From Fimenecus sp045531435 (GTDB taxonomy: Bacteria; Bacillota; Clostridia; Oscillospirales; Acutalibacteraceae), in assembly GCA_045531435.1 (NCBI GenBank), contig JAZSDZ010000039.1:1-32037 (forward strand): DNA of 32,037 nucleotides, written 5' to 3'. The notes beneath the pieces were generated by a model. The model saw only the letters and a list, made by a program, of their open reading frames with translations, was not told the origin of the DNA and ran no database searches. Shown piece by piece: positions 16,965-25,455 of this stretch. Numbering within the stretch: position 1 is the stretch's first letter; every line of letters begins with the position of its first letter. Made by a program: the position numbers and the translations under genes.

Positions 16965-17864
16965 ATGATTGAATTTGTTAATGTTACAAAAAAATTCGGC
17001 GATTTCACAGCAGTTGAAGATATATCATTCAAGGTTGAGCCATCATCAATTTATGGTCTTATCGGCTATAACGGTGCAGGTAAAACAACACTTTTAAAAA
17101 CAGCAGCAGGAATTTATAAGGCAGAGGGTGGAAAAGTCCTTCTGGATGGCGAGAACACATACGATAACGACAATAATCGTAAAAATTTGTTCTATATCCC
17201 TGACGACCTTTATTTCCCAATGAATTCAAATGTTTATTCAATGGCAAAATTTTATGCTGATTATCATCCTGATTTCAATTTCAAGACATTGGATAAGTTG
17301 TTAGAAGTTTATGGTCTTGATGGGAAAAAGAAAATAAGAGGATTTTCAAAAGGTATGCAACGACAAGCTGAAATTATTTTAGCACTTGCATCCCGTCCAA
17401 AATATCTTTTTCTTGACGAAACATTTGACGGACTTGACCCACAGAAGAAAGAGATTACAAAGAAACTTTTTATGGAATATATGGCAGAAACAGAGGCGTC
17501 TCTCATTATTTCATCACACAACTTGTCAGAACTTTCTGACCTTTGTGACAATGTGGGACTTATAAACGGTAAAAAGCTCACAATGGACTGTTCGGTTTAT
17601 GATATTTCACAGAATTATAGTAAGTTCAGACTTATTTTTGACCGTCAGATTACTGAAGATGACTTTAAGGATATTCAGTATAAGTCACTTGAAATTGACG
17701 GCAGAGTTGCAATGATTATTTTCGAGAAAAATGCTGATGAGCAAAGGCACAAGCTCAATGCACTTCTTCCTATGGCTATTGACGAATACAGACTTACAAT
17801 GGAAGAAGTATTCTTAAACGAAATGGAGGAAAAGAAATATGACATCACAAAAATCTTTGAATAA
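16965..17864 (+). CDS. ABC transporter ATP-binding protein
   Basis: A 299-residue nucleotide-binding subunit. Walker A GYNGAGKTT is at 34-42, the signature GFSKGMQRQ at 126-134 (a variant of LSGGQ usual in YtrB/EcsA-like exporters), Walker B YLFLDE at 147-152, D-loop GLDP, and switch His185 in ISSHNL. The C-terminal 90 residues are an extra domain seen in ABC-2 type exporters. The start is ATG 16965, which matches the domain boundary; AAAGGAG lies 12 bases upstream inside the end of gntR. It overlaps the permease gene by 26 bases. It powers the permease encoded next, presumably for export. Confidence 0.93.
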   Translation: MIEFVNVTKKFGDFTAVEDISFKVEPSSIYGLIGYNGAGKTTLLKTAAGIYKAEGGKVLLDGENTYDNDNNRKNLFYIPDDLYFPMNSNVYSMAKFYADYHPDFNFKTLDKLLEVYGLDGKKKIRGFSKGMQRQAEIILALASRPKYLFLDETFDGLDPQKKEITKKLFMEYMAETEASLIISSHNLSELSDLCDNVGLINGKKLTMDCSVYDISQNYSKFRLIFDRQITEDDFKDIQYKSLEIDGRVAMIIFEKNADEQRHKLNALLPMAIDEYRLTMEEVFLNEMEEKKYDITKIFE

Positions 17865-20262
17865 TGTGAACAGAAACGACTTTGTCCGTAGCTTGAAAGA
17901 ATCAATTCTTTTCCCGTTAATAGCGTTTATTGTACTGTTTTTCACTATGACAGGACCTGTAATTTCCTATGTAACCAATGAAGATTTTCTTATGATGACA
18001 GTTCACAACGAAATCTCAGTATTTTTACCTATGGAATCATCATTTTACTATATGTTTTCTGAAATTGTACCGGCAGGAATGGTTGCCTGCGGTATGCTTA
18101 CAGCGGCAAAATCATTCTATTATCTTTTATCAAAGAAACAGGTTAATGTGTTCTTGAGCCTTGGTGTAAAGCGTAATACAATGCTTAAAAACAGAATTTT
18201 GTCAGCAGTTATTACTCTCTTTACTGCAGTATTTGTACCAATGCTTATCATCTATATTATAAACATTGTGAATTTTGGTGTGTCAGCACACCTTACAAAA
18301 GTTTTCCTTTATGTTACATTGATGCTCTTTGTGTGCGGGCTTACAGGTTTTGCCCTTTCATCAATGATGTTTATGGTATCAGGTAACATTTTTGAGGCTG
18401 CATTCTCTATGATTGCATTTTCACTTACTCCATATTTTGCTTTTGATTTTGTGGATATATTGTCACACGTTTGGCTTAAAGGTTATGTCTATACCTCAAA
18501 GTTTAATAGATTGATAAATTCATTAAACCCTTGGACAATGGCAACAAATCTTCAAGATGATTATATAAGTACAGATGATAGCTTTGTTAGTGCGACAAAA
18601 CTTTTAAGACCATTGATGAAGGATAGATTTGATAAGAACTTCAAAATTCCTGAACAGTATAATGTGGATATGGGCTTTTTCCTTCCAGTGATTTGTTGGC
18701 TTGTTGTGGCTCTTGTTGTAATCGGTGTTACATTCTGTCTTTATAACAGAAGAAAAGCAGAACATGCAAATTCACTTGGTAAATTCCCTGTTTCAAGGGC
18801 AGTAATCGGTACATTTGCATTTGTTCTTGTAGCATGGTTTTTAGTAATAGTATTAGAAAGCAGTTTCAATCTTTTCCTATTATTCCTTATAACAGTGATT
18901 GCTTCATTTATTGCTTATGCAGTTGTACAGCTTGTTCTCACAAGAAGGTTTAAAACAGCATTCAAGTCATTCAAATGGTACGGTGTATTGGTTGCAGTTA
19001 CAGCACTTTGTATGATTACAATCGGCACAGGTATTTTCGGAACATATAATAAAATTCCTGACATCAAAGAAGTGAAAAGTGTTTCTGTTTCAACAAACGA
19101 GCTTGAAATGTTCCCACATTATATTGATACTTATGATATGGCTGAGAACTTTGTTGAAAGTTCAACAGATGAAAGCAAGAAAATGGTGCTTGAACTCTTT
19201 GAACTTCTTAAAAACGAAAAGAGAGTTTATAATTATGACTGGTCTGCAGAAGCAACACTTGCCATTCGTGATAATGACGGCAAAATAAAATACAGAAGAT
19301 TTGCAATGTACAGTGAAGAAACATACAGAAAGTATCTTGAACTTGTTTATGGCTCTGATTTTATCGATGCGATTTTCAAGAACTATCTTGTGGATGATAT
19401 TCCGGAAGACCCATACAACGATGCATCAGGCTATTTTAAAAAGTTCTTATGGATGTACTCAGATAGCGATGTGCTCTTAAAATCTGATACTCCTTTTGTA
19501 AGTATTGAGGATATTGATGGTCTCGGTAAAGCACTCTATAAAGACCTTTCAGCTATGAGTGTGGAAAAACTCCTTAAAAACAACGAAAAACCTGTTTGCA
19601 TTCTCGCTCGCGGATATGATGATATGGATTTCGCAGGCATGGTTCCGGTAACATCAAAAAATAAGATTTATCCGATTGATAAAGAAGGAAATATTCTATA
19701 TGACAAGGATTATAAGCCTGAAGATGATTTTGTTCCTGCAGAATACGGTTTGTTGAATGAATACATTCCTGTATATAAGGAGATGACAAATACTCTTGAA
19801 TTCCTTAAAGCAAATGATTGTATAACTGACGAAAAACAGTTGACAATCAAAGAAATTCTTTATACAGATTCATTTGTGAACTATAACAAAGCTTCGTCAA
19901 AATTTGTAGAGTTGAATAAGAAGGATAATGACAAAATGGCATATTCATACAGCCTTCATTATCCTGCAATTGAAATTGAATCATTTGAACAGGGAATGTA
20001 TAGTGCATATCAAAACGATATGATTGGATATTTTCTTGACGGAACAATGACAGAATATGAACTTTTGAAGAAAGTTTATAAGGATATCGGTAATCCGCTT
20101 AAATCTGTAACAGACACAGAAAAAGCACAGGATATTTTCGATAATACAGTTTCACGATATATGTATTTAGGTGACCAAGGCAGATTTGTTTATGTTGTTT
20201 ACGAAGAAGGCATAATTGTATGCTACTATCTTCCAGAAGCAAATTTGAGCGTAATTAAATAA
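17839..20262 (+). CDS. ABC transporter permease with large C-terminal extracytoplasmic domain
   Basis: An 807-residue membrane subunit partnered with the upstream ATPase. Hydrophobic segments lie at about residues 24-45, 78-92, 119-145, 154-180, 184-206, 280-301, 321-340, 344-367 and 380-400. They are followed by roughly 405 residues that are hydrophilic and mixed alpha/beta in appearance, with no further membrane segment; whether this tail is outside depends on the helix count. I recognise no enzymatic motif in the tail. The start ATG overlaps the ATPase gene, with GGAGG 11 bases upstream, so the two subunits are translationally coupled. The whole operon (regulator, ATPase, permease) resembles YtrAB-type stress or antibiotic-efflux systems. 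The substrate is unknown. Confidence 0.88.
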   Translation: MTSQKSLNNVNRNDFVRSLKESILFPLIAFIVLFFTMTGPVISYVTNEDFLMMTVHNEISVFLPMESSFYYMFSEIVPAGMVACGMLTAAKSFYYLLSKKQVNVFLSLGVKRNTMLKNRILSAVITLFTAVFVPMLIIYIINIVNFGVSAHLTKVFLYVTLMLFVCGLTGFALSSMMFMVSGNIFEAAFSMIAFSLTPYFAFDFVDILSHVWLKGYVYTSKFNRLINSLNPWTMATNLQDDYISTDDSFVSATKLLRPLMKDRFDKNFKIPEQYNVDMGFFLPVICWLVVALVVIGVTFCLYNRRKAEHANSLGKFPVSRAVIGTFAFVLVAWFLVIVLESSFNLFLLFLITVIASFIAYAVVQLVLTRRFKTAFKSFKWYGVLVAVTALCMITIGTGIFGTYNKIPDIKEVKSVSVSTNELEMFPHYIDTYDMAENFVESSTDESKKMVLELFELLKNEKRVYNYDWSAEATLAIRDNDGKIKYRRFAMYSEETYRKYLELVYGSDFIDAIFKNYLVDDIPEDPYNDASGYFKKFLWMYSDSDVLLKSDTPFVSIEDIDGLGKALYKDLSAMSVEKLLKNNEKPVCILARGYDDMDFAGMVPVTSKNKIYPIDKEGNILYDKDYKPEDDFVPAEYGLLNEYIPVYKEMTNTLEFLKANDCITDEKQLTIKEILYTDSFVNYNKASSKFVELNKKDNDKMAYSYSLHYPAIEIESFEQGMYSAYQNDMIGYFLDGTMTEYELLKKVYKDIGNPLKSVTDTEKAQDIFDNTVSRYMYLGDQGRFVYVVYEEGIIVCYYLPEANLSVIK

Positions 20263-20265
20263 GCA

Positions 20266-20293
20266 AAAGGTGGTGTCAAAAGACACCACCTTT
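20266..20293. terminator. Terminator between the ABC operon and gatB
   Basis: A 12-bp perfect stem AAAGGTGGTGTC/GACACCACCTTT with an AAAA loop. It lies between converging genes and carries short T runs on both strands, so it probably serves both. Confidence 0.82.
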
Positions 20294-20311
20294 ATTCATA
20301 TAAATTTGCTT

Positions 20312-21739
20312 TTACGCCTTGAGCTTCTTTTCAAGAAGTTCTTTGATAACTGCAGGGTCGCCTGCACCACGAAGTTCTTTCATACAAGCACCAAAGAGAG
20401 CCATAAGAGCCTTTTCTTTACCACTCTTGAAATCTCCAACTGCTTTTTCATTTTCAGCAATAACCTTATCAATTACGCTGTCAATTGCTGATGAATCAAA
20501 CTTCTTATCAAGTCCTTGTGCTTTAACGAATTCTTCAGGGTCAACACTATCTTCAACAACTGCAATAAGAACCTTCTTACCTGCATTTCTGTTAATCTTA
20601 CCGCTGTCAACCATCTTGATGATTGTAGCAAGAGTTTCGGCAGTCATTGTAAGGTCGTTGAGTGTCTTACCATCTTTACGAAGAACACCTGCACAGTCTG
20701 TAAGAATCCAGGTTGCAGTATCCTTTGGATTACATCCCATAGCAACGATATCATCAAGCATTTTTGCAATTTTATGGTTAGAAATGAGCATATCTATTTC
20801 TTTTTCAGAAATGCCAACTTCACGGTAAGCATCAGCCTTTTCGTCAACCGCAACAGGCTTCTTTGCCTTAATTTCCTCAAGCCAAGCATCGTCAATAATA
20901 ATAGGCATAAGGTTTGCATCAGGGAAATAACGGTAATCTGCTTCAGTTTCCTTATTTCTCATTGCAAATGTCTTACCGCTTACATCATCAAAACGTCTTG
21001 TTTCCTGAACAAGCTCTTCGATTTCATATTCAAGAGCATCCATATGACGCTGTGATTCGTACTTAATAGCTCGTTCAATAGCCTCAAATGAAGCCATATT
21101 CTTGATTTCAGTACGAACACCGAATTCGGTACTACCTTCAGGACGAACAGAGATGTTAACATCGCAACGCATAGCACCTTCTTCACATTCTGAAATACCA
21201 CTTGAACGGAACATAGACTTAAGCTTGTTAAGATATGTTACAACTTCTTCAGCACTACGGAAATCAGGCTGTGTAACGATTTCAATAAGTGGAACACTTG
21301 TACGGTTAAAGTCAACGAATGATGAATTACCGCTATGAACAAGCTTACCAGCGTCTTCTTCCATATGAATCTGCTTAATTCTGATATCTCTTGTGCCTTC
21401 ACTTGTTTTAAGTGTCACACAACCATCAGTACAGATTGGATGATTAATCTGTGTAATCTGGTATGCACAAGGAAGGTCAGGATAATAATAGTTTTTCTTA
21501 TCAAATGTTGTGTAACGGTTGATGTTACAGTTGAGCATAAGACCTGCTGTAACTGCAAGCTCAACAACTTTCTTATTCATAACAGGCAACATACCCGGCA
21601 TACCTGAACAAGCAGGACAAACACAGTCGTTTGGTTCATTTGCAGCAGAGTGACCACCACAAGAACAGAAAATCTTTGATTCGGTGCTTAACTCAACGTG
21701 AGTTTCAAGGCCGATGACGAGTTCGTATTTCATATTCAT
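20312..21739 (-). CDS. gatB: Asp-tRNA(Asn)/Glu-tRNA(Gln) amidotransferase subunit B
   Basis: The tRNA-binding and kinase subunit: it activates the side-chain carboxylate of mischarged Asp-tRNA(Asn) (or Glu-tRNA(Gln)) with ATP and accepts ammonia. The 475 residues are full length. Seen are the metal/active-site residues in IGLETHVEL, the zinc cysteines in FCSCGG and CVCPACSG (near 24-46), the Mg-site motif HMEEDAGK (about 126-133), and the C-terminal YqeY-like tail domain (from about 330). The gene overlaps gatA by 4 bases (ATGA). A second ATG at 21733 would give the more usual beginning MKYELVIGLE with a good AAAGG spacing, so the start is uncertain by two codons. No key residue is missing, in contrast to GatA beside it. 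Confidence 0.95.
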   Translation of the reverse strand: MNMKYELVIGLETHVELSTESKIFCSCGGHSAANEPNDCVCPACSGMPGMLPVMNKKVVELAVTAGLMLNCNINRYTTFDKKNYYYPDLPCAYQITQINHPICTDGCVTLKTSEGTRDIRIKQIHMEEDAGKLVHSGNSSFVDFNRTSVPLIEIVTQPDFRSAEEVVTYLNKLKSMFRSSGISECEEGAMRCDVNISVRPEGSTEFGVRTEIKNMASFEAIERAIKYESQRHMDALEYEIEELVQETRRFDDVSGKTFAMRNKETEADYRYFPDANLMPIIIDDAWLEEIKAKKPVAVDEKADAYREVGISEKEIDMLISNHKIAKMLDDIVAMGCNPKDTATWILTDCAGVLRKDGKTLNDLTMTAETLATIIKMVDSGKINRNAGKKVLIAVVEDSVDPEEFVKAQGLDKKFDSSAIDSVIDKVIAENEKAVGDFKSGKEKALMALFGACMKELRGAGDPAVIKELLEKKLKA

Positions 21740-22917
21740 TCACCTTTCCTTTCAACGCTGTGTGCAAGACTTAAAAGTGTAGCTTCGTCAAAGTGTTTAC
21801 CCATAAGCTGAATACCATTTGTAACGAGAGCAGGGATACCAATAAGGTTTGCTGTTGCTGTGAAAACACTTTCACCAAATACCTTGCCGAATGCATCCTT
21901 AATGTCGTAAGCTCCATATTCTGCTTTACTGCATACAGGAGTTAATATTGCATCAAAGTTTTCGAATGCTTTTGCAAGTCCTTCTGCAACTACACGACGA
22001 ACACGAAGTGATTTGTCGAAGCAATCTTTATAACGATTTTTTGAAAGAACATCAGAGCCATAAAGGATAACTGCCTTTGTAAGGAAGTTAAAGCCCTCTG
22101 TTCTTGTGTTTACATATAATTCGTCAATATTCTTGTATTCCTTTGCACGGTGACCAAATTTAACACCGTCATAACGGGAAACATTGTTACAGGTTTCAGC
22201 ACACATAAGAATCTGCCATGCTGTATTTGCGATTTCCACATTGTCACAGGAAATTTCTGTGACCTTAACACCATTTGCACGGAGTGAATCAGTAAATGCC
22301 ATTACTTTTGCCTTTGTTTCGTCGTCTGCTTTATCAAGAAGGTACTTGTTAAGTGCAACTTTCTTGCCTTTTACATCTGTAATAGAGTAGTCATAACTGT
22401 CATTATGAAGACTTGTTCCGTCCTTGTCGTCGTGACCAGCAATAACACCCATAATTTCAGCAACTTTTTCAGCATCTTTTGCATAAACACCAACTTGTTC
22501 ACCTGATGCTGCACAAGAAATCACACCATAACGTGAAACCGTACCATAAGTTGGTTTCAAAAAGTCAACGCCTGCTAAAGCCGCTGCACGTCTTGTTGAG
22601 CCATTCATATCAACACCGAGTGCTGCTTCTACATCACCATTTGCAACAAGAGTTGCTGCTGAGCCTTCAAGTTTGCCTTCCTGTGGTGCATAGTATGAAA
22701 ATTCACCAACAAGGTCAAGACCGAATTCACCAACATTTGTCTTTCCTGCTACTGCGTAGCCTTTATTTTCAAGACGAGTAACTGCTTCTGCACTGAAAAG
22801 TGGCTTAAATCCGTCAAGGATTTTTGAACCTGCAGTTGTAACAGCATCTTTAACAAGAATTGTATCGTCGACTGCGATATTGCCTTTTTCATTGATTTGT
22901 GTTGCATAATATTTCAT
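21736..22917 (-). CDS. gatA: GatA-like amidotransferase subunit A, divergent and short
   Basis: The amidase-signature subunit that normally hydrolyses glutamine and channels ammonia to GatB. At 393 residues it is about 90 shorter than usual (about 485). The N-terminal helical region is missing, and the loop before the signature is about 9 residues shorter. Retained are Lys23 (VKDA; KDN in canonical GatA), Ser107 in DMNGST (nucleophile position), KPTYGTVSRYG and the C-terminal IQLMGKHFDE. Lost by alignment are the cis-serine motif GGSSGG (here GKLEG, Lys82), Arg358 (Val283) and Asp425 (Ser350), the residues that activate and hold glutamine in the S. aureus enzyme. Position between aspS-gatC and gatB (11-base gap, 4-base overlap) makes the family call firm. 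Glutaminase activity is doubtful. Confidence 0.88.
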   Translation of the reverse strand: MKYYATQINEKGNIAVDDTILVKDAVTTAGSKILDGFKPLFSAEAVTRLENKGYAVAGKTNVGEFGLDLVGEFSYYAPQEGKLEGSAATLVANGDVEAALGVDMNGSTRRAAALAGVDFLKPTYGTVSRYGVISCAASGEQVGVYAKDAEKVAEIMGVIAGHDDKDGTSLHNDSYDYSITDVKGKKVALNKYLLDKADDETKAKVMAFTDSLRANGVKVTEISCDNVEIANTAWQILMCAETCNNVSRYDGVKFGHRAKEYKNIDELYVNTRTEGFNFLTKAVILYGSDVLSKNRYKDCFDKSLRVRRVVAEGLAKAFENFDAILTPVCSKAEYGAYDIKDAFGKVFGESVFTATANLIGIPALVTNGIQLMGKHFDEATLLSLAHSVERKGE

Positions 22918-22928
22918 TACTATTCACC

Positions 22929-25007
22929 TCACTTTACAAGTCGTGGTACTTGCCAGCTGTCGTCGTTTCTTTCAGGAGCACCTTCTAAAAGGCTTTCTCT
23001 TGAAAAATTCTGTACTCGTACATCTTCACGAAGTACATTTGTCATTGGCATAACATGTACCATTTCTTCAACATTTTTTGTATCTATTGTATTAAGCTTT
23101 GCTTCGTTGTCTTTCATAGCAGTAAAGATTCCCTGCATAACTGCTTCTTCATCCTCAGTAAGTGACAACTGATTTAACTGTTGAGCATTTGAGAATGTTG
23201 AGCGTTTACCCTGTGACTGCTTTGCAGTATTGCCTGTTGCAGCCTGACGCTGTGCCAATGCACTGCCACTACCAAGAAGGTGAACATCTTCAAGCTGTTG
23301 ATTTGTAACTTCGCTTGGAGCACCAAGTAACAAGTCTTGTGCGTTGCCGTTAAGTGGGAATGCAATAACATCAAGAATTTTTTCTTCATCAGTTAAAAGC
23401 ATTACCATACGGTCAATACCCGGTGCCATACCTGCGTGAGGAGGAGCACCATACTGGAATGCTGTGTATAAAGCATTGAAACGGTTTTTGAGTTCTTCTT
23501 CATCATAACCTGCAATTTCAAATGCCTTTTTCATAATGTCGATGTCGTGGTTACGGACAGCACCTGATGCTAATTCAATACCGTTACAAACAAGATCATA
23601 CTGATAAGCTAAAATTTCAGTCGAGTCCTTTGTAAGGAGAACTTCCATACCACCCTGTGGCATTGAGAATGGGTTGTGAGTAAAGATTGTTTCTGCTGTT
23701 TCTTCATCATTTTCATACATTGGGAAGTCAACAACGAAACAGAATTCAAATGCATCGTCAGAAATTAAGTCAAGCTGTTCTTTTCCTGCAAGCCAGTTGC
23801 GAATCATACCTGCCTTTTTTTCTGTTGAATTTTTCTTTTCATCACAGATAAAGAAGAGTGTTTCACCTTCCTTAACACCTGTGAGCTCAGTGATTTCAAT
23901 CTTTTGTGCATCGGTTAAGAATTTTGCAATAGGTCCTGCAAAAACACCGTCTTTAAGTGTGATATAACCAAGACCACCAAGACCAACTTCGTTTGATGTT
24001 GCATATTTAAGTGAATCTTCAAAAAATTTCTTTGATTTGCCGATGCAATTTGCAACGATACCACGAACAGGCTTACCTTTGAAAGCAGGGAATTCAACAC
24101 CTGAGAAGAAATCTGTTAAATCACAGATAATAAGCGGGTTACGAAGGTCAGGTTTATCTGAACCGTAAGTCATCATAGCATCAGCATAAGTGATTCTACG
24201 GAATGGCTTAGGTGTAACTTTTTTATCTGTAAACGATTTGAATGTGTCGTAAATCAAGTCTTCACAAACATCAAGAACTTCTTCCTGAGTTGCAAATGCC
24301 ATTTCAAAGTCAAGTTGATAAAATTCACCTGGTGAACGGTCAGCACGAGCATCTTCATCACGGAAACAAGGTGCAACCTGGAAATAACGGTCAAAACCTG
24401 ATACCATAAGAAGCTGTTTGAACTGCTGTGGAGCCTGTGGAAGAGCGTAGAACTTACCGGGGTGTTTTCTTGATGGAACAAGGAAGTCACGAGCACCTTC
24501 AGGGGAAGATGCAGTAAGAATAGGTGTCTGCATATCATGGAAGCCCATTTCTTCCATCTTGTTACGAAGATGACGAATAATCATTGAACGCTTAACAAGA
24601 TTATCGTGGTTCTTTGGATTACGAAGGTCAAGGTAACGATATTTAAGACGAACCTCGTCCTTACTTTGTCTTGATGCTCTTACATCAAATGGGAGCATAT
24701 TCTTGCTCTTACCTAAAACTTGTAAATTTGTTGCAACGAGTTCAACATAACCTGTTGCAATCTTTTCGTTAACTGTGTCAGGGTCACGCTTTTCAACGGT
24801 ACCGGTTACTGAAATAACAGTTTCACGGTTTACATTTTTAACTAAGTTTTCATCGTGAATAACAACCTGTGTAACACCCGTATAGTCACGGATGTCAACG
24901 AAGATAACGCCACCGTGGTCACGGACAACATCAACCCAGCCTGCCAATTGAACAGTCTGACCAATGTGCTTGTCACAGATGTCGTTACAGAATAGTGTTC
25001 TGTACAT
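22929..25007 (-). CDS. aspS-gatC: Bifunctional aspartyl-tRNA synthetase/GatC fusion
   Basis: A 692-residue fusion. Residues 1-577 are a bacterial AspRS: OB-fold anticodon domain (WVDVVRDHGGVIFVDIRD, 24-41), class II motif 2 FRDEDARADRSPGEFYQLD, the GAD insertion, and motif 3 GIDRM. A Gln/Ser/Ala-rich linker (about 578-608) joins it to a GatC domain (about 609-692) with the hallmarks LTEDEEA, IDTKNVEEM, NVLREDV, LLEGAPE and QVPRLV. GatC is the clamp of GatCAB, so the fusion ties tRNA aspartylation to amidation. His31 fits a nondiscriminating AspRS able to charge tRNA(Asn) (from memory of bacterial AspRS studies). This fusion architecture is known. The start is ATG 25007 with GGAGG upstream; an upstream in-frame extension to 25115 would run through the T-box terminator and is rejected. 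Confidence 0.94.
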   Translation of the reverse strand: MYRTLFCNDICDKHIGQTVQLAGWVDVVRDHGGVIFVDIRDYTGVTQVVIHDENLVKNVNRETVISVTGTVEKRDPDTVNEKIATGYVELVATNLQVLGKSKNMLPFDVRASRQSKDEVRLKYRYLDLRNPKNHDNLVKRSMIIRHLRNKMEEMGFHDMQTPILTASSPEGARDFLVPSRKHPGKFYALPQAPQQFKQLLMVSGFDRYFQVAPCFRDEDARADRSPGEFYQLDFEMAFATQEEVLDVCEDLIYDTFKSFTDKKVTPKPFRRITYADAMMTYGSDKPDLRNPLIICDLTDFFSGVEFPAFKGKPVRGIVANCIGKSKKFFEDSLKYATSNEVGLGGLGYITLKDGVFAGPIAKFLTDAQKIEITELTGVKEGETLFFICDEKKNSTEKKAGMIRNWLAGKEQLDLISDDAFEFCFVVDFPMYENDEETAETIFTHNPFSMPQGGMEVLLTKDSTEILAYQYDLVCNGIELASGAVRNHDIDIMKKAFEIAGYDEEELKNRFNALYTAFQYGAPPHAGMAPGIDRMVMLLTDEEKILDVIAFPLNGNAQDLLLGAPSEVTNQQLEDVHLLGSGSALAQRQAATGNTAKQSQGKRSTFSNAQQLNQLSLTEDEEAVMQGIFTAMKDNEAKLNTIDTKNVEEMVHVMPMTNVLREDVRVQNFSRESLLEGAPERNDDSWQVPRLVK

Positions 25008-25260
25008 AGTTTTTACCTCCAATTTATTTCCCGAAACAAAATAAAAAGCCCCGGGAATACGAAAAATATTCCCGGGACGAGTAATTAAAATAAATACCCG
25101 CGGTGCCACCCGCATTGATATGTATAAACATATCCTCTTTTAAATATTAAATTAGTATTGCAATTGAAGTGTTCCCAAGCTTACTACTCATCTCAAACAC
25201 GCTTTCAGTCGGTGACGTGTTCTCCCTGACAGACTTTCCATAAAAGCCGAGTCTCCAATT
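25008..25260 (-). promoter_or_regulatory. T-box leader controlling aspS-gatC-gatA-gatB
   Basis: A tRNA-sensing riboswitch leader on the minus strand. The diagnostic T-box sequence reads GGGTGGCACCGCGGG (complement of 25097-25113; it includes GCGGGTGG...), followed by the terminator at 25043-25076. Stem I appears closed by AAUUGGAG (25253-25260) pairing with CUUCAAUU (25162-25169), with an upper hairpin AACACG/CGUGUU. I cannot assign the specifier codon with confidence; GAC in ACCGACUG and GAU in GAGAUGAG are candidates, both Asp. Uncharged tRNA pairing at UGGCACC's bulge should stabilise the antiterminator and switch on the operon. Confidence 0.88.
25043..25076 (-). terminator. T-box-regulated terminator hairpin
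   Basis: On the minus strand, CCCGGGAATA pairs with TATTCCCGGG over a 7-base loop, then GCTTTTT. The antiterminator would use the T-box strand at 25097-25113 instead. Confidence 0.88.
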
Positions 25261-25263
25261 GGT

Positions 25264-25291
25264 ATTATAGCAAAATTTCAAGTTTTGTCAA
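25264..25291 (-). promoter_or_regulatory. Promoter of the T-box/aspS operon
   Basis: On the minus strand, a perfect TTGACA (25286-25291), a 16-base spacer and a perfect TATAAT (25264-25269), preceded by TGC (extended -10). The transcript would start at about 25257, at the foot of T-box stem I. Confidence 0.75.
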
Positions 25292-25356
25292 CTGAATTTT
25301 CATTATTTATTGTATGCAAATTTTTCTTGTTTATGCATAAAAATATATATTCCGAA

Positions 25357-25372
25357 CAAATTGTAATTTGTC
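25357..25372 (+). repeat. Dispersed repeat motif, copy C
   Basis: CAAATTGTAATTTGTC matches copies A (8657) and B (16382) with one or two changes. It is followed at 25385 by CGTAGGGGTCGGCATCCTG, a GC-richer piece unlike the surroundings. Nothing coding is seen between 25292 and 25411. Confidence 0.45.
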
Positions 25373-25411
25373 ACTATATTGGTACGTAGGGGTCGGCATC
25401 CTGATTCATAT

Positions 25412-25442
25412 AAAAACAAAGGTGAGATTTTACTCTCACCTT
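25412..25442 (-). terminator. Terminator of the rmuC-GH3 unit
   Basis: On the minus strand, stem AAGGTGAGA/TCTCACCTT with a 6-base loop, followed by TGTTTTTA. Confidence 0.82.
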
Positions 25443-25455
25443 GTATCTTGTTCAA

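Noticed and set aside
20516..21607. Several plus-strand open frames within gatB
   Set aside because: They are shadows of the conserved gatB frame, with no ribosome sites and low-complexity or implausible translations.
25008..25115. Upstream in-frame extension of AspRS to 25115
   Set aside because: It would translate through the T-box terminator hairpin. ATG 25007 has a GGAGG site and gives the normal AspRS N-terminus.
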